Shown here: piece by piece, positions 1-5,908 of the stretch | Position numbering within the stretch: the stretch's first letter is position 1 | Layout: each line of letters starts with the position of its first letter | Virus record (IMG/VR): IMGVR_UViG_3300034112_001137 | Span: 1-21,600 of that record | Source of the DNA: a virus | Length of the DNA stretch: 21,600 nucleotides | Strand: one strand, 5' to 3' | Notes under the pieces: generated by a model | Told to the model about the DNA's origin: nothing | The model's input: the letters and a program-made list of their open reading frames with translations, nothing else | Database searches by the model: none | Program-made: the position numbers and the translations under genes

Positions 1-86
1 TACCAAGCCTCATCACGATTCTCGGCGGTTACCACAATGTAGTACTCCTGAACCACATCACCATAGACTTTATATTGTTGACTCAT
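1..86 (-). CDS. Unknown small protein, 3' part outside window
   Basis: Only the first 28 codons are present; the frame runs off the left edge. The visible N-terminus starts MSQQYKVYGDVVQEYY and continues as a beta-strand-like stretch ending ENRDEAW, a pattern common in small phage proteins of unknown function. Its ATG overlaps the stop of the gene at 83-220 by four bases (ATGA), so the two are probably translationally coupled. No function can be assigned. Confidence 0.6.
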   Translation of the reverse strand, partial: MSQQYKVYGDVVQEYYIVVTAENRDEAW

Positions 87-220
87 AGTCCCACCTGCTC
101 TACCTTATCTTTAATTAATTTAGAAATTATGTTGTGCGCCTCGATGTTTTCTGTTTCGGAGCCACCCCATAGCAAGGCTTGGGCCTTACTAAGTTGATCG
201 TTAATGTAATCATCACTCAT
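83..220 (-). CDS. Unknown 45-aa protein
   Basis: A short frame starting MSDDYINDQLSKAQALLWGG and ending EQVGL. It is predicted mostly helical and has no cysteines or membrane segment. It overlaps the previous gene's acidic C-terminus by 8 bases and the next gene by ATGA, as expected for a compact phage operon. I do not recognise the family. Confidence 0.6.
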   Translation of the reverse strand: MSDDYINDQLSKAQALLWGGSETENIEAHNIISKLIKDKVEQVGL

Positions 221-536
221 CTTCATCTTCGTCCTCCTCTTCTTCATCTTCTTCAAACATTGTGTCTACAATGTAGTCCCTACTCAACATCCAGTCTTGT
301 ACGTCTTCATGATGTTGCTCCGCACCGTATTCCAAGGAGAAGCCCATTCCAGCCTCCACAGCCTCGCACAGGTGGTCCCACATTTGGTCTTGGGTAACCT
401 TAGCCTTATAGGTCTCGTCCTCTAGTATATTATTAATTGTCGACCATGTCCATAGCCAAACTAATGATAGACCTAAGTCTGTGTCATCTAGAATTTCTAA
501 ACACTTGTTTAGTTTATCTTTATCGTCAGGCTTCAT
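213..536 (-). CDS. Unknown protein with poly-acidic C-terminal tail
   Basis: About 107 residues when started at MKPDDKDKL. That ATG has GGAG six bases upstream and overlaps the preceding gene by only 11 bases; a longer frame to 554 would overlap more. The middle is Trp- and Met-rich (SLVWLWTW), and the last 13 residues are almost entirely Glu/Asp. Such acidic tails occur in DNA mimics and in proteins that bind basic partners, but nothing else here supports that role. It sits in the P1 operon. Confidence 0.7.
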   Translation of the reverse strand: MKPDDKDKLNKCLEILDDTDLGLSLVWLWTWSTINNILEDETYKAKVTQDQMWDHLCEAVEAGMGFSLEYGAEQHHEDVQDWMLSRDYIVDTMFEEDEEEEDEDEDE

Positions 537-798
537 CCCGTGCTCCAATCGCAAATGATAGTTGGTATGTTAGATTATATAGTTCTACTAGCATATCTAG
601 GCGCCCTTCACATTCTGTGCGGACCATAGAGTCCATTGCCTCTTCAGACAACTCCTCCTGCTCTAATGCGCTTGCTAAGTCTTGCTCAGCAATCAACATT
701 AGATTCTTTAGTTCACCGTGCATTATATCTAATCCGCTAACACCTGCATTTACCAAACGTTGCAAGTGGGGCGGGAGCCCAATGTCTTCTGAATTCAT
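526..798 (-). CDS. Unknown helical 90-aa protein, first gene after promoter P1
   Basis: The protein starts MNSEDIGLPPHLQRLVNAG and is predicted all-helical, with an acidic heptad-like middle (LASALEQEELSEEAMDSM) that could form a coiled coil. The ATG follows an AACGAAAGGG ribosome site and lies 21 bases downstream of the predicted P1 start. It therefore heads a transcript covering the four genes at the left edge. No family recognised. Confidence 0.75.
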   Translation of the reverse strand: MNSEDIGLPPHLQRLVNAGVSGLDIMHGELKNLMLIAEQDLASALEQEELSEEAMDSMVRTECEGRLDMLVELYNLTYQLSFAIGARDEA

Positions 799-980
799 TC
801 ATATACCCTTTCGTTAGAAGCATTCATTATATCAGTTGCCACTGACAATAAATGCCTGGTAGCATAAATTTGTCCTTCAATATCTACTACATGTAAAGAC
901 ATGGGATTTTCTTCTAGGTCTTGTTCTAAACTAATTAGATGTAACTTCATATACTCTAGGAATGCAGATGATTTAGTCAT
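795..980 (-). CDS. Unknown 61-aa helical protein
   Basis: Starts MTKSSAFLEYMKLHLISLEQ. I chose the ATG at 980 because the two codons before it (TTG ATA) lie inside the upstream gene without a better ribosome site. It overlaps the upstream stop by 8 bases and the downstream ATG by 4. Promoter P1 lies inside its coding region, so its 3' half also serves as a control region for the next gene. Confidence 0.7.
   Translation of the reverse strand: MTKSSAFLEYMKLHLISLEQDLEENPMSLHVVDIEGQIYATRHLLSVATDIMNASNERVYE
826..848 (-). promoter_or_regulatory. Promoter P1 (TTGTCAG box, 11 bp, extended -10)
   Basis: Read on the minus strand: TTGTCA, 11 bases, then TATAAT with TGA in the extended -10 position. 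The predicted start is about 819 and the AACGAAAGGG site of the gene at 526-798 follows. The promoter is embedded in the upstream gene. No CRP-like palindrome lies at the usual distance. Confidence 0.7.
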
Positions 981-1155
981 TATCAAAATATCCTTCTGCC
1001 CATAGCCCCTGGAGGAAGTCTTGTGCTTTTAGTAGCCCGTCTACAACGGGATCTTCATCAACACGAACGATATCTGATTTAAGAATATAAAAAAGCTTGG
1101 CGTCATGCATAGCATTTCCCATTTCATCTATATCTGTTTTAGTGTAGCCTAGCAT
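973..1155 (-). CDS. Unknown 60-aa protein
   Basis: The sequence MLGYTKTDIDEMGNAMHDAK... is soluble and slightly acidic, with no recognisable motif. The start overlaps the previous stop (1149-1151) by seven bases. The gene belongs to the leftward run of small genes; function unknown. Confidence 0.7.
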   Translation of the reverse strand: MLGYTKTDIDEMGNAMHDAKLFYILKSDIVRVDEDPVVDGLLKAQDFLQGLWAEGYFDND

Positions 1156-1295
1156 TCAATCGCCTCCATATATTTAATCATAGTGTTTAATGTTATATGA
1201 ATGTGACAATCACAATCATCTGATGTATCTCTGTCATCAAAATGGATTAAGTTGTCATCATAGATATAATCAATTAGTTCTTGTGATGTAATCAT
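1149..1295 (-). CDS. Unknown 48-aa acidic protein with CDC motif
   Basis: Begins MITSQELIDYIYDDNLIHF and has the mid-segment DDCDCHIHI. The Cys/His cluster (C-x-C-x-H-x-H) might bind metal, but it is very short. The ATG overlaps the upstream stop by four bases and the TAG lies inside the next gene's start region. No family recognised. Confidence 0.65.
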   Translation of the reverse strand: MITSQELIDYIYDDNLIHFDDRDTSDDCDCHIHITLNTMIKYMEAIEC

Positions 1296-1522
1296 TCTGC
1301 CTCATTCCATTCTAAATAGTATTGGTCGCCTGGATTTAAATCATAGAATAGATTAAATCTACCCTTTAAGTAATTGTTATCTGACATTTCTGCAAATCTA
1401 AAATCTGCATACATTTGCCCTTCATCTAAATTAGAGTTGACCCAATCTTCGACAAGCATTTCGCCAATTTCTGAATATGTTGCGTCTATTACCATTTGGT
1501 TTTCATTCTCTAGAAAACTCAT
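1292..1522 (-). CDS. Unknown 76-aa acidic protein
   Basis: Starts MSFLENENQMVIDATYSEIG and is acidic and aromatic-rich (LFYDLNPGDQYYLEW). A strong site, AGAAAGGTGGG, precedes the ATG. Promoter P2 lies just upstream, inside the Api92-like gene, so it can be expressed separately from that gene. It overlaps the upstream stop by ATGA. Function unknown. Confidence 0.75.
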   Translation of the reverse strand: MSFLENENQMVIDATYSEIGEMLVEDWVNSNLDEGQMYADFRFAEMSDNNYLKGRFNLFYDLNPGDQYYLEWNEAE

Positions 1523-2256
1523 TTGGTTCCCACCTTTCTATATTCGGGTACTTTAGTGTCTAAGTATATCTTATGGGTCTGACAAATTGCGACAGCCTCT
1601 AGGTCAGCATTACCTAGCCAGTTGCAGTTGCCACAGATTTCACCGCAATCATTGTCGCAGTATTCCATTTGGTCAGTTGCATCACAATCACGGCACATAT
1701 TATCGTATTCTGATTCTGATATAACTTCTCCACGGAGGAATTCCATTTCCCCACCCCAACCTGTTTCTTCCTCATATGATAAAGTAAATAGTAGATTGGG
1801 ATATTGTGCAGATAGTTTAGAGATAGCACCAAGAGGTCGTGACCAAGCAGTTTGGAAGTTATAATGAACTACATAGTTCTCGCCATTCTCGGCTTCTTCC
1901 ATATTGGTATCAGGATATTTATCATCCTCAGATACGGCTACATCCCACTTAGTACCCCACTCACGAACATTAAAGTTGTACCAGTCATTGGTCTCAAACT
2001 TCATTGCCTGAGAAAAGTCGGTGGAACGAGGAGGCTGTCCATGATATACCTCATCAGTAATACCAGCATCTCTATAGTTATAGATATTATGAAAAGCAAA
2101 GATAGGATTAACATACTTAGTCTGCTTGACATCATATGATAAATCACCTAATGCAGTAATAGAATAAACAAATGGCTTATTCATCTGCTTGATTAAAGAT
2201 TTAACTTGCTCAGGATTACCTTCAATAGTTAATCCATTAAACACCCAATTTGGCAT
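1519..2256 (-). CDS. Api92-like / YubB ferredoxin-fold protein with Cys-rich C-terminus
   Basis: A 245-residue protein. The N-terminus MPNWVFNGLTIEGNPEQV and the later WGTKWDV motif match the Api92-like/YubB (DUF1281) family found in phages and plasmids, whose biochemical role is unknown. The C-terminal quarter holds a dense cysteine cluster (CRDC, YCDNDCGEICGNC) that looks like a zinc-binding ribbon and is not part of the core domain. I start at MPNW (2256), not at the upstream ATG at 2340, because promoter P3 and an ACGAAAGG site lie just before it and the added residues would be encoded by promoter DNA. It heads the P3 transcript. Confidence 0.85.
   Translation of the reverse strand: MPNWVFNGLTIEGNPEQVKSLIKQMNKPFVYSITALGDLSYDVKQTKYVNPIFAFHNIYNYRDAGITDEVYHGQPPRSTDFSQAMKFETNDWYNFNVREWGTKWDVAVSEDDKYPDTNMEEAENGENYVVHYNFQTAWSRPLGAISKLSAQYPNLLFTLSYEEETGWGGEMEFLRGEVISESEYDNMCRDCDATDQMEYCDNDCGEICGNCNWLGNADLEAVAICQTHKIYLDTKVPEYRKVGTK
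1563..1585 (-). promoter_or_regulatory. Promoter P2 (TTGTCAG box, 11 bp, TATACT)
   Basis: On the minus strand: TTGTCA, 11 bases, TATACT, with a predicted start near 1556, 34 bases before the ATG of the gene at 1292-1522. It lacks the TGn extension and any CRP-like site and lies inside the 3' end of the Api92-like gene, so it is the weakest member of the set. Confidence 0.5.
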
Positions 2257-2283
2257 TTTATATCCTTTCGTTGATATGTGATA

Positions 2284-2306
2284 ATTATACATTGGACCAC
2301 TGACAA
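2284..2306 (-). promoter_or_regulatory. Promoter P3 (TTGTCAG box, 11 bp, TATAAT)
   Basis: On the minus strand: TTGTCA, 11 bases, TATAAT, with a predicted start near 2277 and the leader leading into ACGAAAGGATAT. It drives the Api92-like gene. A CRP-like palindrome lies at 2351-2366. Confidence 0.8.
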
Positions 2307-2350
2307 ATGGAATAGAATTGGCATGTGATACATGCCACATAATTCAGATT

Positions 2351-2366
2351 TGTGGTCAAGATCACA
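2351..2366. promoter_or_regulatory. CRP-like palindrome upstream of P3
   Basis: TGTGG-N6-TCACA, one mismatch from TGTGA-N6-TCACA. It is centred at about -81.5 from the predicted P3 start, slightly off the spacing series of the others. Flanked on the right by AAATTCCAG, the same flank seen at the P6, P9 and P11 sites. Confidence 0.5.
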
Positions 2367-2412
2367 GCAAATTCCAGCGAATATAATTGACAGTCGTAAA
2401 GACAATATGCTA

Positions 2413-2460
2413 CCCTCATGTCTTTGAGGGCAAAGAAAAACCCCCAGCTTAACTGGGGGT
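2413..2460 (-). terminator. Tandem hairpins including an intrinsic terminator
   Basis: Read on the minus strand: an 8-bp stem (ACCCCCAG / CTGGGGGT, 2440-2460) followed by a run of U (2436-2440), a textbook rho-independent terminator. A second stem, CCCTCA/TGAGGG (2413-2430), follows immediately. It ends leftward transcripts before the P3 control region. Confidence 0.85.
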
Positions 2461-2578
2461 CTTGAATAATGGCTGCCTGGATTTCCAACGAAAGAAATAA
2501 ACCCGCTTTACTTAGCGCCTGGCCCGAAGACTGATAGACGCACCATTATATTTCCTATTAAAACCAGGACCTTAGTCC
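2436..2578 (-). ncRNA. Candidate structured leftward transcript (low confidence)
   Basis: This gene-free stretch follows the gene at 2587-2952. An extended -10 (TGG-TATAAT, 2585-2590 on the minus strand) overlaps that gene's stop and could start an RNA of about 140 nt ending at the terminator at 2436. The RNA would have several short stems: GGAC/GTCC, CGCT/AGCG, CCTGG/CCAGG and a long-range ATAATGG/CCATTAT pair. It has no -35 and no tRNA fold. The alternative is a long 3' untranslated region. Apart from this stretch, the 330-base gap 2257-2586 holds only promoter P3, its CRP-like site and the hairpins. Confidence 0.3.
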
Positions 2579-2586
2579 TAGTCTAA

Positions 2587-2952
2587 TTATACCATAACTA
2601 GTCGACTGTATTTGTCCACGAATGCAGCCAAGGATAAACTAAATACAACTGTTTCAAGGTCCTCTTCATACAGTGTAAACGTTTGATTAGCCCAATTAAT
2701 CACGGGCACCTTATGTTCGTTGTCCCCCAATTGATTGACATAGATTCCCCACGATAGTGTTTGATTCCAGTCTTCTCCAATTAGATGTGATATTGCAATA
2801 CGTGTTGCATATGATGGGTCCTGCCATCTTGTCTCCGCTGCCTGAACAGCATTTGCTAGTTTTGCTAGCATGTCATATCCCGCCCAGTGCCCGTATAAAA
2901 ATACCGTATCACCCTTTTGGTCTTTAAACCCAAAGTTTGCTCTGTCTCCCAT
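2587..2952 (-). CDS. Conserved actinophage 'MGDRANF' protein
   Basis: 121 residues. The N-terminus MGDRANFGFKDQKGDTVFLYG followed by HWAG, and the internal DPSYATRIAIS, resemble a protein common in actinobacterial phages and in some other phages and bacteria, with no assigned function. No membrane segment or metal motif is visible. It lies one base downstream of the zinc-ribbon gene, so the two are probably co-transcribed from P5 or P4. Recognition is from memory of the family, not a search. Confidence 0.8.
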   Translation of the reverse strand: MGDRANFGFKDQKGDTVFLYGHWAGYDMLAKLANAVQAAETRWQDPSYATRIAISHLIGEDWNQTLSWGIYVNQLGDNEHKVPVINWANQTFTLYEEDLETVVFSLSLAAFVDKYSRLVMV

Positions 2953-2953
2953 T

Positions 2954-3154
2954 TTATTCCGCCTTTTCTAAAGTAGGTAGTGCTGGTTCTTTCTTGTCTA
3001 ATTCTATCACTTCATAGGCGACCTTGTCTAGGCCTGCCTTATTTTTGTTGTAGTGGTGACCGCAAAAAGCTAGTTCGCCTTCTACTAGTTTAATTAAATA
3101 CATTGCATCTGCTGATCCACATGCATCGCAAGGAATGAATTCTCTGTCTCTCAT
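2954..3154 (-). CDS. DUF7455-like small zinc-ribbon protein
   Basis: 66 residues. MRDREFIPCDACGSADAMYL and LAFCGHHYNK give a CxxC (residues 9 and 12) and a C-x-H-H (31-34), the layout of the DUF7455 family frequent in actinobacteria and their phages. It probably binds zinc; the partner is unknown. The ATG overlaps the previous stop by four bases (ATGA). Confidence 0.8.
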   Translation of the reverse strand: MRDREFIPCDACGSADAMYLIKLVEGELAFCGHHYNKNKAGLDKVAYEVIELDKKEPALPTLEKAE

Positions 3155-3297
3155 AGAGCACCGCCTTCAATCATCTCAGAAAGACGGTCAAGAATCCAAG
3201 AATCAATATCGTTGATATCAATTTCTGATAACTTCTCCATTATTTCTTCACGGGCAAACTTATACCCATCATCCCAGCCATCTTTATACTCTGACAT
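3151..3297 (-). CDS. Unknown 48-aa protein
   Basis: Starts MSEYKDGWDDGYKFAREEIM. The YKDGWDDGYKFA pattern is common in small phage and bacterial proteins of unknown role and is followed by a helical acidic segment. A GGAG site precedes the ATG, and it is coupled by ATGA to the zinc-ribbon gene. Confidence 0.75.
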   Translation of the reverse strand: MSEYKDGWDDGYKFAREEIMEKLSEIDINDIDSWILDRLSEMIEGGAL

Positions 3298-3306
3298 AAT
3301 CTCTCC

Positions 3307-3510
3307 TTAATAACCTGTGGTTTCGTAGTCCGATACATAAGATTCAGTTAAGTTATACTTATCTCTAAGTCTACTTACTTTCTCAATACTACCAGTTCCA
3401 ATGTTGAATGTCAACGGAGACATTGCTTGCGGGTCGAGCCCTGTTATTTGTGCATCCCAATAGGCCATCTCCATGGATAGCCTATCAGGAGCGGTAAGTT
3501 CAAAGTACAT
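3307..3510 (-). CDS. Unknown 67-aa protein
   Basis: MYFELTAPDRLSMEMAYWDA... is soluble with no motif recognised. Its ATG overlaps the upstream TAA (TAATG). It lies downstream of P4 and P5. Confidence 0.75.
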   Translation of the reverse strand: MYFELTAPDRLSMEMAYWDAQITGLDPQAMSPLTFNIGTGSIEKVSRLRDKYNLTESYVSDYETTGY

Positions 3511-4127
3511 TAGCCCTCGATTCTATCTACAGATGATGATAGCCAAGTGATAGCATCTGAGTCATAAGACACAGTGTCAAAATCAATATCATGAATTAGA
3601 TTGTGTGCACTCTCTTCATCACGAGCATTAACTGTAATTGAATATAGAACTGTTACTTCTAGTTCAAACTCATTTGTTAGTTCAAACCCACAGATGCCAG
3701 CAATTTCTTCTGCTTGGTATTCTGTAATAGAATCGTCATCAAGACCTTCTAATGTGAATACCTTCATGTCGTCACGTAACTTGTTTAATGTTCCTGCAGT
3801 TGCATAATCACGCTGAGTTATACGCTGGATGTGCTCTTCTAACTGTGTAATGCGGGCTTTGTTATCTACTAACTGTGACTCAAGGAATTCTCGTGTCATG
3901 TAGTGATTATCTGTAGTTGTTTCCATTTTTACCTCTTCCGTTGTTGTTGGTGTAATTGTAGCATGCTCCACTGACAATAAGGTAGTCTTACGTCCGCAAG
4001 GGCATGTGAGTTCTGTCACACCTGATGGGAATCCAAACCCGTCAGATGATGTTAGTTCTATTAATGAATCGCATTCATCTGGGTCACAGACAAAGGTGTA
4101 CTTACTTGATACTAGTTCGTTGGTCAT
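3510..4127 (-). CDS. Two-part protein: Cys-rich N-domain plus coiled-coil domain, probable leaderless mRNA
   Basis: 205 residues if started at the ATG at 4127. The first ~67 residues hold a CxxxxC (CDPDEC) and a C-P-C (TCPCGR), a probable zinc-binding module. The rest, from METTTDNHYM at 3926, has a coiled-coil segment (VDNKARITQLEEHIQRITQR) and an acidic C-terminus. The -10 of P5 ends seven bases before the 4127 ATG, so that start would be leaderless. A second promoter (P4) with its own CRP-like site, and a GGAAGAGG site, lie inside the frame just before the ATG at 3926. The locus could therefore make both a 205-aa and a 138-aa protein. Neither domain is recognised. Confidence 0.75.
   Translation of the reverse strand: MTNELVSSKYTFVCDPDECDSLIELTSSDGFGFPSGVTELTCPCGRKTTLLSVEHATITPTTTEEVKMETTTDNHYMTREFLESQLVDNKARITQLEEHIQRITQRDYATAGTLNKLRDDMKVFTLEGLDDDSITEYQAEEIAGICGFELTNEFELEVTVLYSITVNARDEESAHNLIHDIDFDTVSYDSDAITWLSSSVDRIEG
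3955..3977 (-). promoter_or_regulatory. Promoter P4, internal to the 3510-4127 gene
   Basis: On the minus strand: TTGTCA, 11 bases, TACAAT with TGC before it; predicted start near 3948, 22 bases before an in-frame ATG (3926) that has GGAAGAGG upstream. Confidence 0.7.
4005..4020. promoter_or_regulatory. CRP-like palindrome for P4, inside coding sequence
   Basis: TGTGA-GTTCTG-TCACA, both arms perfect. Centred at about -64.5 from the predicted P4 start. The same bases encode the start of the VTELTCPCG segment. Confidence 0.65.
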
Positions 4128-4134
4128 AAAGAGA

Positions 4135-4157
4135 ATTGTACCAGGTCCCACTGACAT
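4135..4157 (-). promoter_or_regulatory. Promoter P5, predicted leaderless start
   Basis: On the minus strand: ATGTCA, 11 bases, TACAAT with TGG before it. The predicted +1 (about 4128) coincides with the ATG at 4127, and there is no ribosome site in between. Confidence 0.7.
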
Positions 4158-4183
4158 TATCAAGGATTTCCAAGGGATATTTA

Positions 4184-4199
4184 TGTGAGTCGTAACACA
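4184..4199. promoter_or_regulatory. CRP-like palindrome for P5 (imperfect)
   Basis: TGTGA-N6-ACACA, one mismatch in the second arm, centred at about -63.5 from the predicted P5 start. Confidence 0.4.
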
Positions 4200-4205
4200 C
4201 TTTTT

Positions 4206-4225
4206 GCCCCCTTAGCTTTGAGGGC
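4206..4225 (-). terminator. Hairpin downstream of tRNA-Asp
   Basis: GCCCCC/GAGGGC stem (one G-U) with an 8-base loop, three bases beyond the tRNA 3' end. There is no U-run on the minus strand (an A-run follows), so it may be a processing or pausing hairpin. Its loop sequence CTTAGCTTTG recurs in the hairpin at 5511-5527. Confidence 0.4.
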
Positions 4226-4228
4226 GCT

Positions 4229-4305
4229 TGGCGATCCATAACGGACTTGAACCGTCGACCTCTACCGTGACAGGGTAGCGCTCTAACCAACTGAGCTAAT
4301 GGACC
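4229..4305 (-). tRNA. tRNA-Asp (anticodon GUC), CCA encoded
   Basis: The 77-base cloverleaf on the minus strand has a 7-bp acceptor stem (GGTCCAT/ATGGATC), a D-arm with GCTCAGTTGGTTAGAGC, an anticodon stem CTACC/GGTAG with loop CTGTCAC, and a T-arm CGACGGTTCAAGTCCG. The anticodon is GUC. The discriminator base is G, as in bacterial tRNA-Asp, and CCA is encoded. It lies between the DUF932 terminator and P5. No promoter of its own is obvious, so it may depend on read-through. Confidence 0.95.
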
Positions 4306-4339
4306 TAAAAAAATTGTGAGCAGTTTTTATTCATGCTCA
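4304..4339 (-). terminator. Intrinsic terminator after the DUF932 gene
   Basis: On the minus strand: TGAGCA (4334-4339), an 11-base loop, TGCTCA (4317-4322), then CAA and seven T. It ends leftward transcription after the gene at 4353-5360, although the tRNA 5' end lies right at the end of the U-run. Confidence 0.7.
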
Positions 4340-4352
4340 GGAATTTATTTAT

Positions 4353-5360
4353 TTAGAACGCAGAAATTAATTTCTTAATTTTATTTTTTTCTGCGGTTAG
4401 AATTGGGTCAAACCCTGATGCACCCGCCATGAGTGTTTCAGAATTTCCACGACCTGAACGATAGTAATCAAGGCGTTCAGTAAGTGCATTGAATGCACCC
4501 CACTTTGTTCCCTTGATGTTAGCGTTAGTTGGTGAATTGTGATACAACTCGTCAAGCAACACGACTTTGTTTTCCCACTTAGTCAATGCAACTTTAGCAG
4601 CATCCTTATCAGGCTTAGGATAAATTGTCTGAATCAACTTTGAGAATTCAGCATCAGTAATTGATTGAGAATAAAGAGCCTGAGCCTCTTTCTCGAATTC
4701 ATCGAAGTACCCAAGAGCAAGCCCAAGAGTTTCACGAGCAACTTGGATGCGACCTTCAACAGATTGCGTGTGGCGAATCTTGAAAGATTGCTTAGCATTC
4801 TTCATTGCAAGGTTAAGAGTGTTTTGGCATACAACACGAACAGGAGTAACAGCAGCCTGAACAGCAACTGACCCGTCGTGAGATGTCCAAACAATTAGAT
4901 ACAACTTAGTTGCATCATTTGCGCCTTGTGGGTCAAGCACCATTGTGCGAGGAATATCCACTGTACCGAATACAACCTTACCGCTACGAAGTGAGCCAGC
5001 AGATTCCCAACGGCAATCTGCATTCGCATCGTGAATTGCATCGGCGAATGCGAATAGTTCCTCATTCTGCACAGGCTTGTAACGCTTTCCAACAGTTGCA
5101 AGAACATCAGTTCCATTGTTGAATGGGTTGTCACGAATAACTAATTGAGCATTAGATACATCGTTCCATGTTTCGGAAATGTGGTCAGTTAGTGGAGACA
5201 AGCGAACATTCCAGTTGGAAAGTTTTGCCTCATCTAACATCATTTGAGTTGTAACATCTTCATCCTGTGTAAAGATGCGATTTGCAAGGTTGTGCCATGC
5301 AGGTGCGCCACGAAGTGCGAATGCAACTTCGCCATTTTCCATTTCTAGATTATGAGCCAT
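4353..5360 (-). CDS. DUF932 phage/plasmid-like protein (TIGR03299 type)
   Basis: 335 residues, the usual length of the DUF932 family found in phages and plasmids. N-terminal MAHNLEMENGEVAFALRGAP followed by AWHNL, then the core with GKRYKPVQNEELFAFAD, and a central VAVQAAVTPVRVVCQNTLNLA are family hallmarks. Members are widespread in actinophages; the function is not established, though some are annotated as related to plasmid replication or anti-restriction. The gene has its own promoter (P6) with a CRP-like site and a DnaA-box pair, an AACGAAAGG site before the ATG, and its own terminator, so it is a single-gene transcription unit, probably strongly expressed early. Confidence 0.92.
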   Translation of the reverse strand: MAHNLEMENGEVAFALRGAPAWHNLANRIFTQDEDVTTQMMLDEAKLSNWNVRLSPLTDHISETWNDVSNAQLVIRDNPFNNGTDVLATVGKRYKPVQNEELFAFADAIHDANADCRWESAGSLRSGKVVFGTVDIPRTMVLDPQGANDATKLYLIVWTSHDGSVAVQAAVTPVRVVCQNTLNLAMKNAKQSFKIRHTQSVEGRIQVARETLGLALGYFDEFEKEAQALYSQSITDAEFSKLIQTIYPKPDKDAAKVALTKWENKVVLLDELYHNSPTNANIKGTKWGAFNALTERLDYYRSGRGNSETLMAGASGFDPILTAEKNKIKKLISAF

Positions 5361-5391
5361 TTTTTACCTTTCGTTTGTTTGATTAGTTGTA

Positions 5392-5414
5392 AGTATAACA
5401 GATGCCACTGACAT
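5392..5414 (-). promoter_or_regulatory. Promoter P6 of the DUF932 gene
   Basis: On the minus strand: ATGTCA, 11 bases, TATACT with TGT before it; predicted start near 5385, followed by AAACAAACGAAAGG and the ATG at 5360. Confidence 0.8.
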
Positions 5415-5451
5415 TGTCTATGATTAGTTACAATATGTCCGAATTGATCCA

Positions 5452-5467
5452 TGTGATTAATCTCACA
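5452..5467. promoter_or_regulatory. CRP-like palindrome for P6
   Basis: TGTGA-TTAATC-TCACA, both arms perfect, centred at about -74.5 from the predicted P6 start. The identical 16-mer occurs at 7255-7270 in front of P9. Confidence 0.7.
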
Positions 5468-5478
5468 AAATTCCAGGG

Positions 5479-5510
5479 TTATCCACAAGTGGTCGTAACC
5501 CTGTGGATAA
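5479..5510. promoter_or_regulatory. DnaA-box pair, inverted
   Basis: TTATCCACA (5479-5487) and its complement TGTGGATAA (5502-5510), 23 bases apart start to start. Both match the bacterial DnaA box TTATNCACA exactly. The pair lies 12 bases beyond the P6 CRP-like site. Confidence 0.65.
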
Positions 5511-5547
5511 CCCCTTAGCTTTGCGGGCCAGCTGCATATGCAACTGG
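5511..5547 (-). terminator. Tandem inverted repeats before the P6 control region
   Basis: A weak CCC/GGG hairpin (5511-5527) next to an 18-of-20 palindrome, CCAGCTGCATATGCAACTGG (5528-5547). They follow the stop of the gene at 5558-5812 in the direction of transcription and match the position of the hairpins at 7314 and 9457. There is no U-run, so the terminator role is inferred from position. Confidence 0.45.
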
Positions 5548-5557
5548 TGTTAGATCT

Positions 5558-5812
5558 TTACAGACCTAACTCATCCCTAGTTAATTGGTTTTTGCGATTG
5601 AAGTTAATAACTTCGGACGGGAGGTAAAGAGCAGTAGTCTTAGTCTTCTTCAATGTATCATACACATAAGCACGTACATCCCCTAAAAAATTACGTCTAT
5701 TAGAGAATGCTAACTCAGTTAAGTATTCTTTATCTACACCTTGTTCTGAATAGATTGTTACATCATTTGCTTTGTTTGCATCATAGATTTCTACTCTGAA
5801 ACGATTTTTCAT
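5558..5812 (-). CDS. Unknown 84-aa basic protein
   Basis: MKNRFRVEIYDANKANDVTIY..., rich in Lys and Arg with several beta-strand-like segments; no motif recognised. An AAAGG site lies before the ATG. Between it and the upstream gene is a 96-base gap with a small UUCG-capped hairpin (TCCC-TTCG-GGGA, minus strand) and an imperfect stem of the CGTT..CGCA/TGCG..AACG type, which could modulate read-through from P7. Confidence 0.75.
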   Translation of the reverse strand: MKNRFRVEIYDANKANDVTIYSEQGVDKEYLTELAFSNRRNFLGDVRAYVYDTLKKTKTTALYLPSEVINFNRKNQLTRDELGL

Positions 5813-5908
5813 TTTGTTGCCTTTGTTAGTAGTTGTCCCCGAAGGGAGAGCAGTTTGGCGACTTACTCAGGTCGTTCGCAATTTATCGTTATGCGAGAAC
5901 GATTTTAT

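Noticed and set aside
179-2139. Rightward frames opposite the leftward genes (such as 437-817 and 1852-2139)
   Set aside because: They are antisense to coupled genes with good ribosome sites and show unnatural composition.
2285-2488. Minus-strand 67-codon frame
   Set aside because: It covers the terminator, CRP-like site and promoter P3, so it is a chance frame in control DNA.
2468-2534. Rightward 21-codon frame starting MAAWISNERN
   Set aside because: No ribosome site and opposite to the local transcription; more likely part of a structured RNA or untranslated region.
2465-2545. tRNA-like sequence with a terminal GCCA on the minus strand
   Set aside because: No matching acceptor arm or standard T-arm can be folded.
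4102-4290. Minus-strand 62-codon frame
   Set aside because: It translates the tRNA-Asp and promoter P5 and has no ribosome site.
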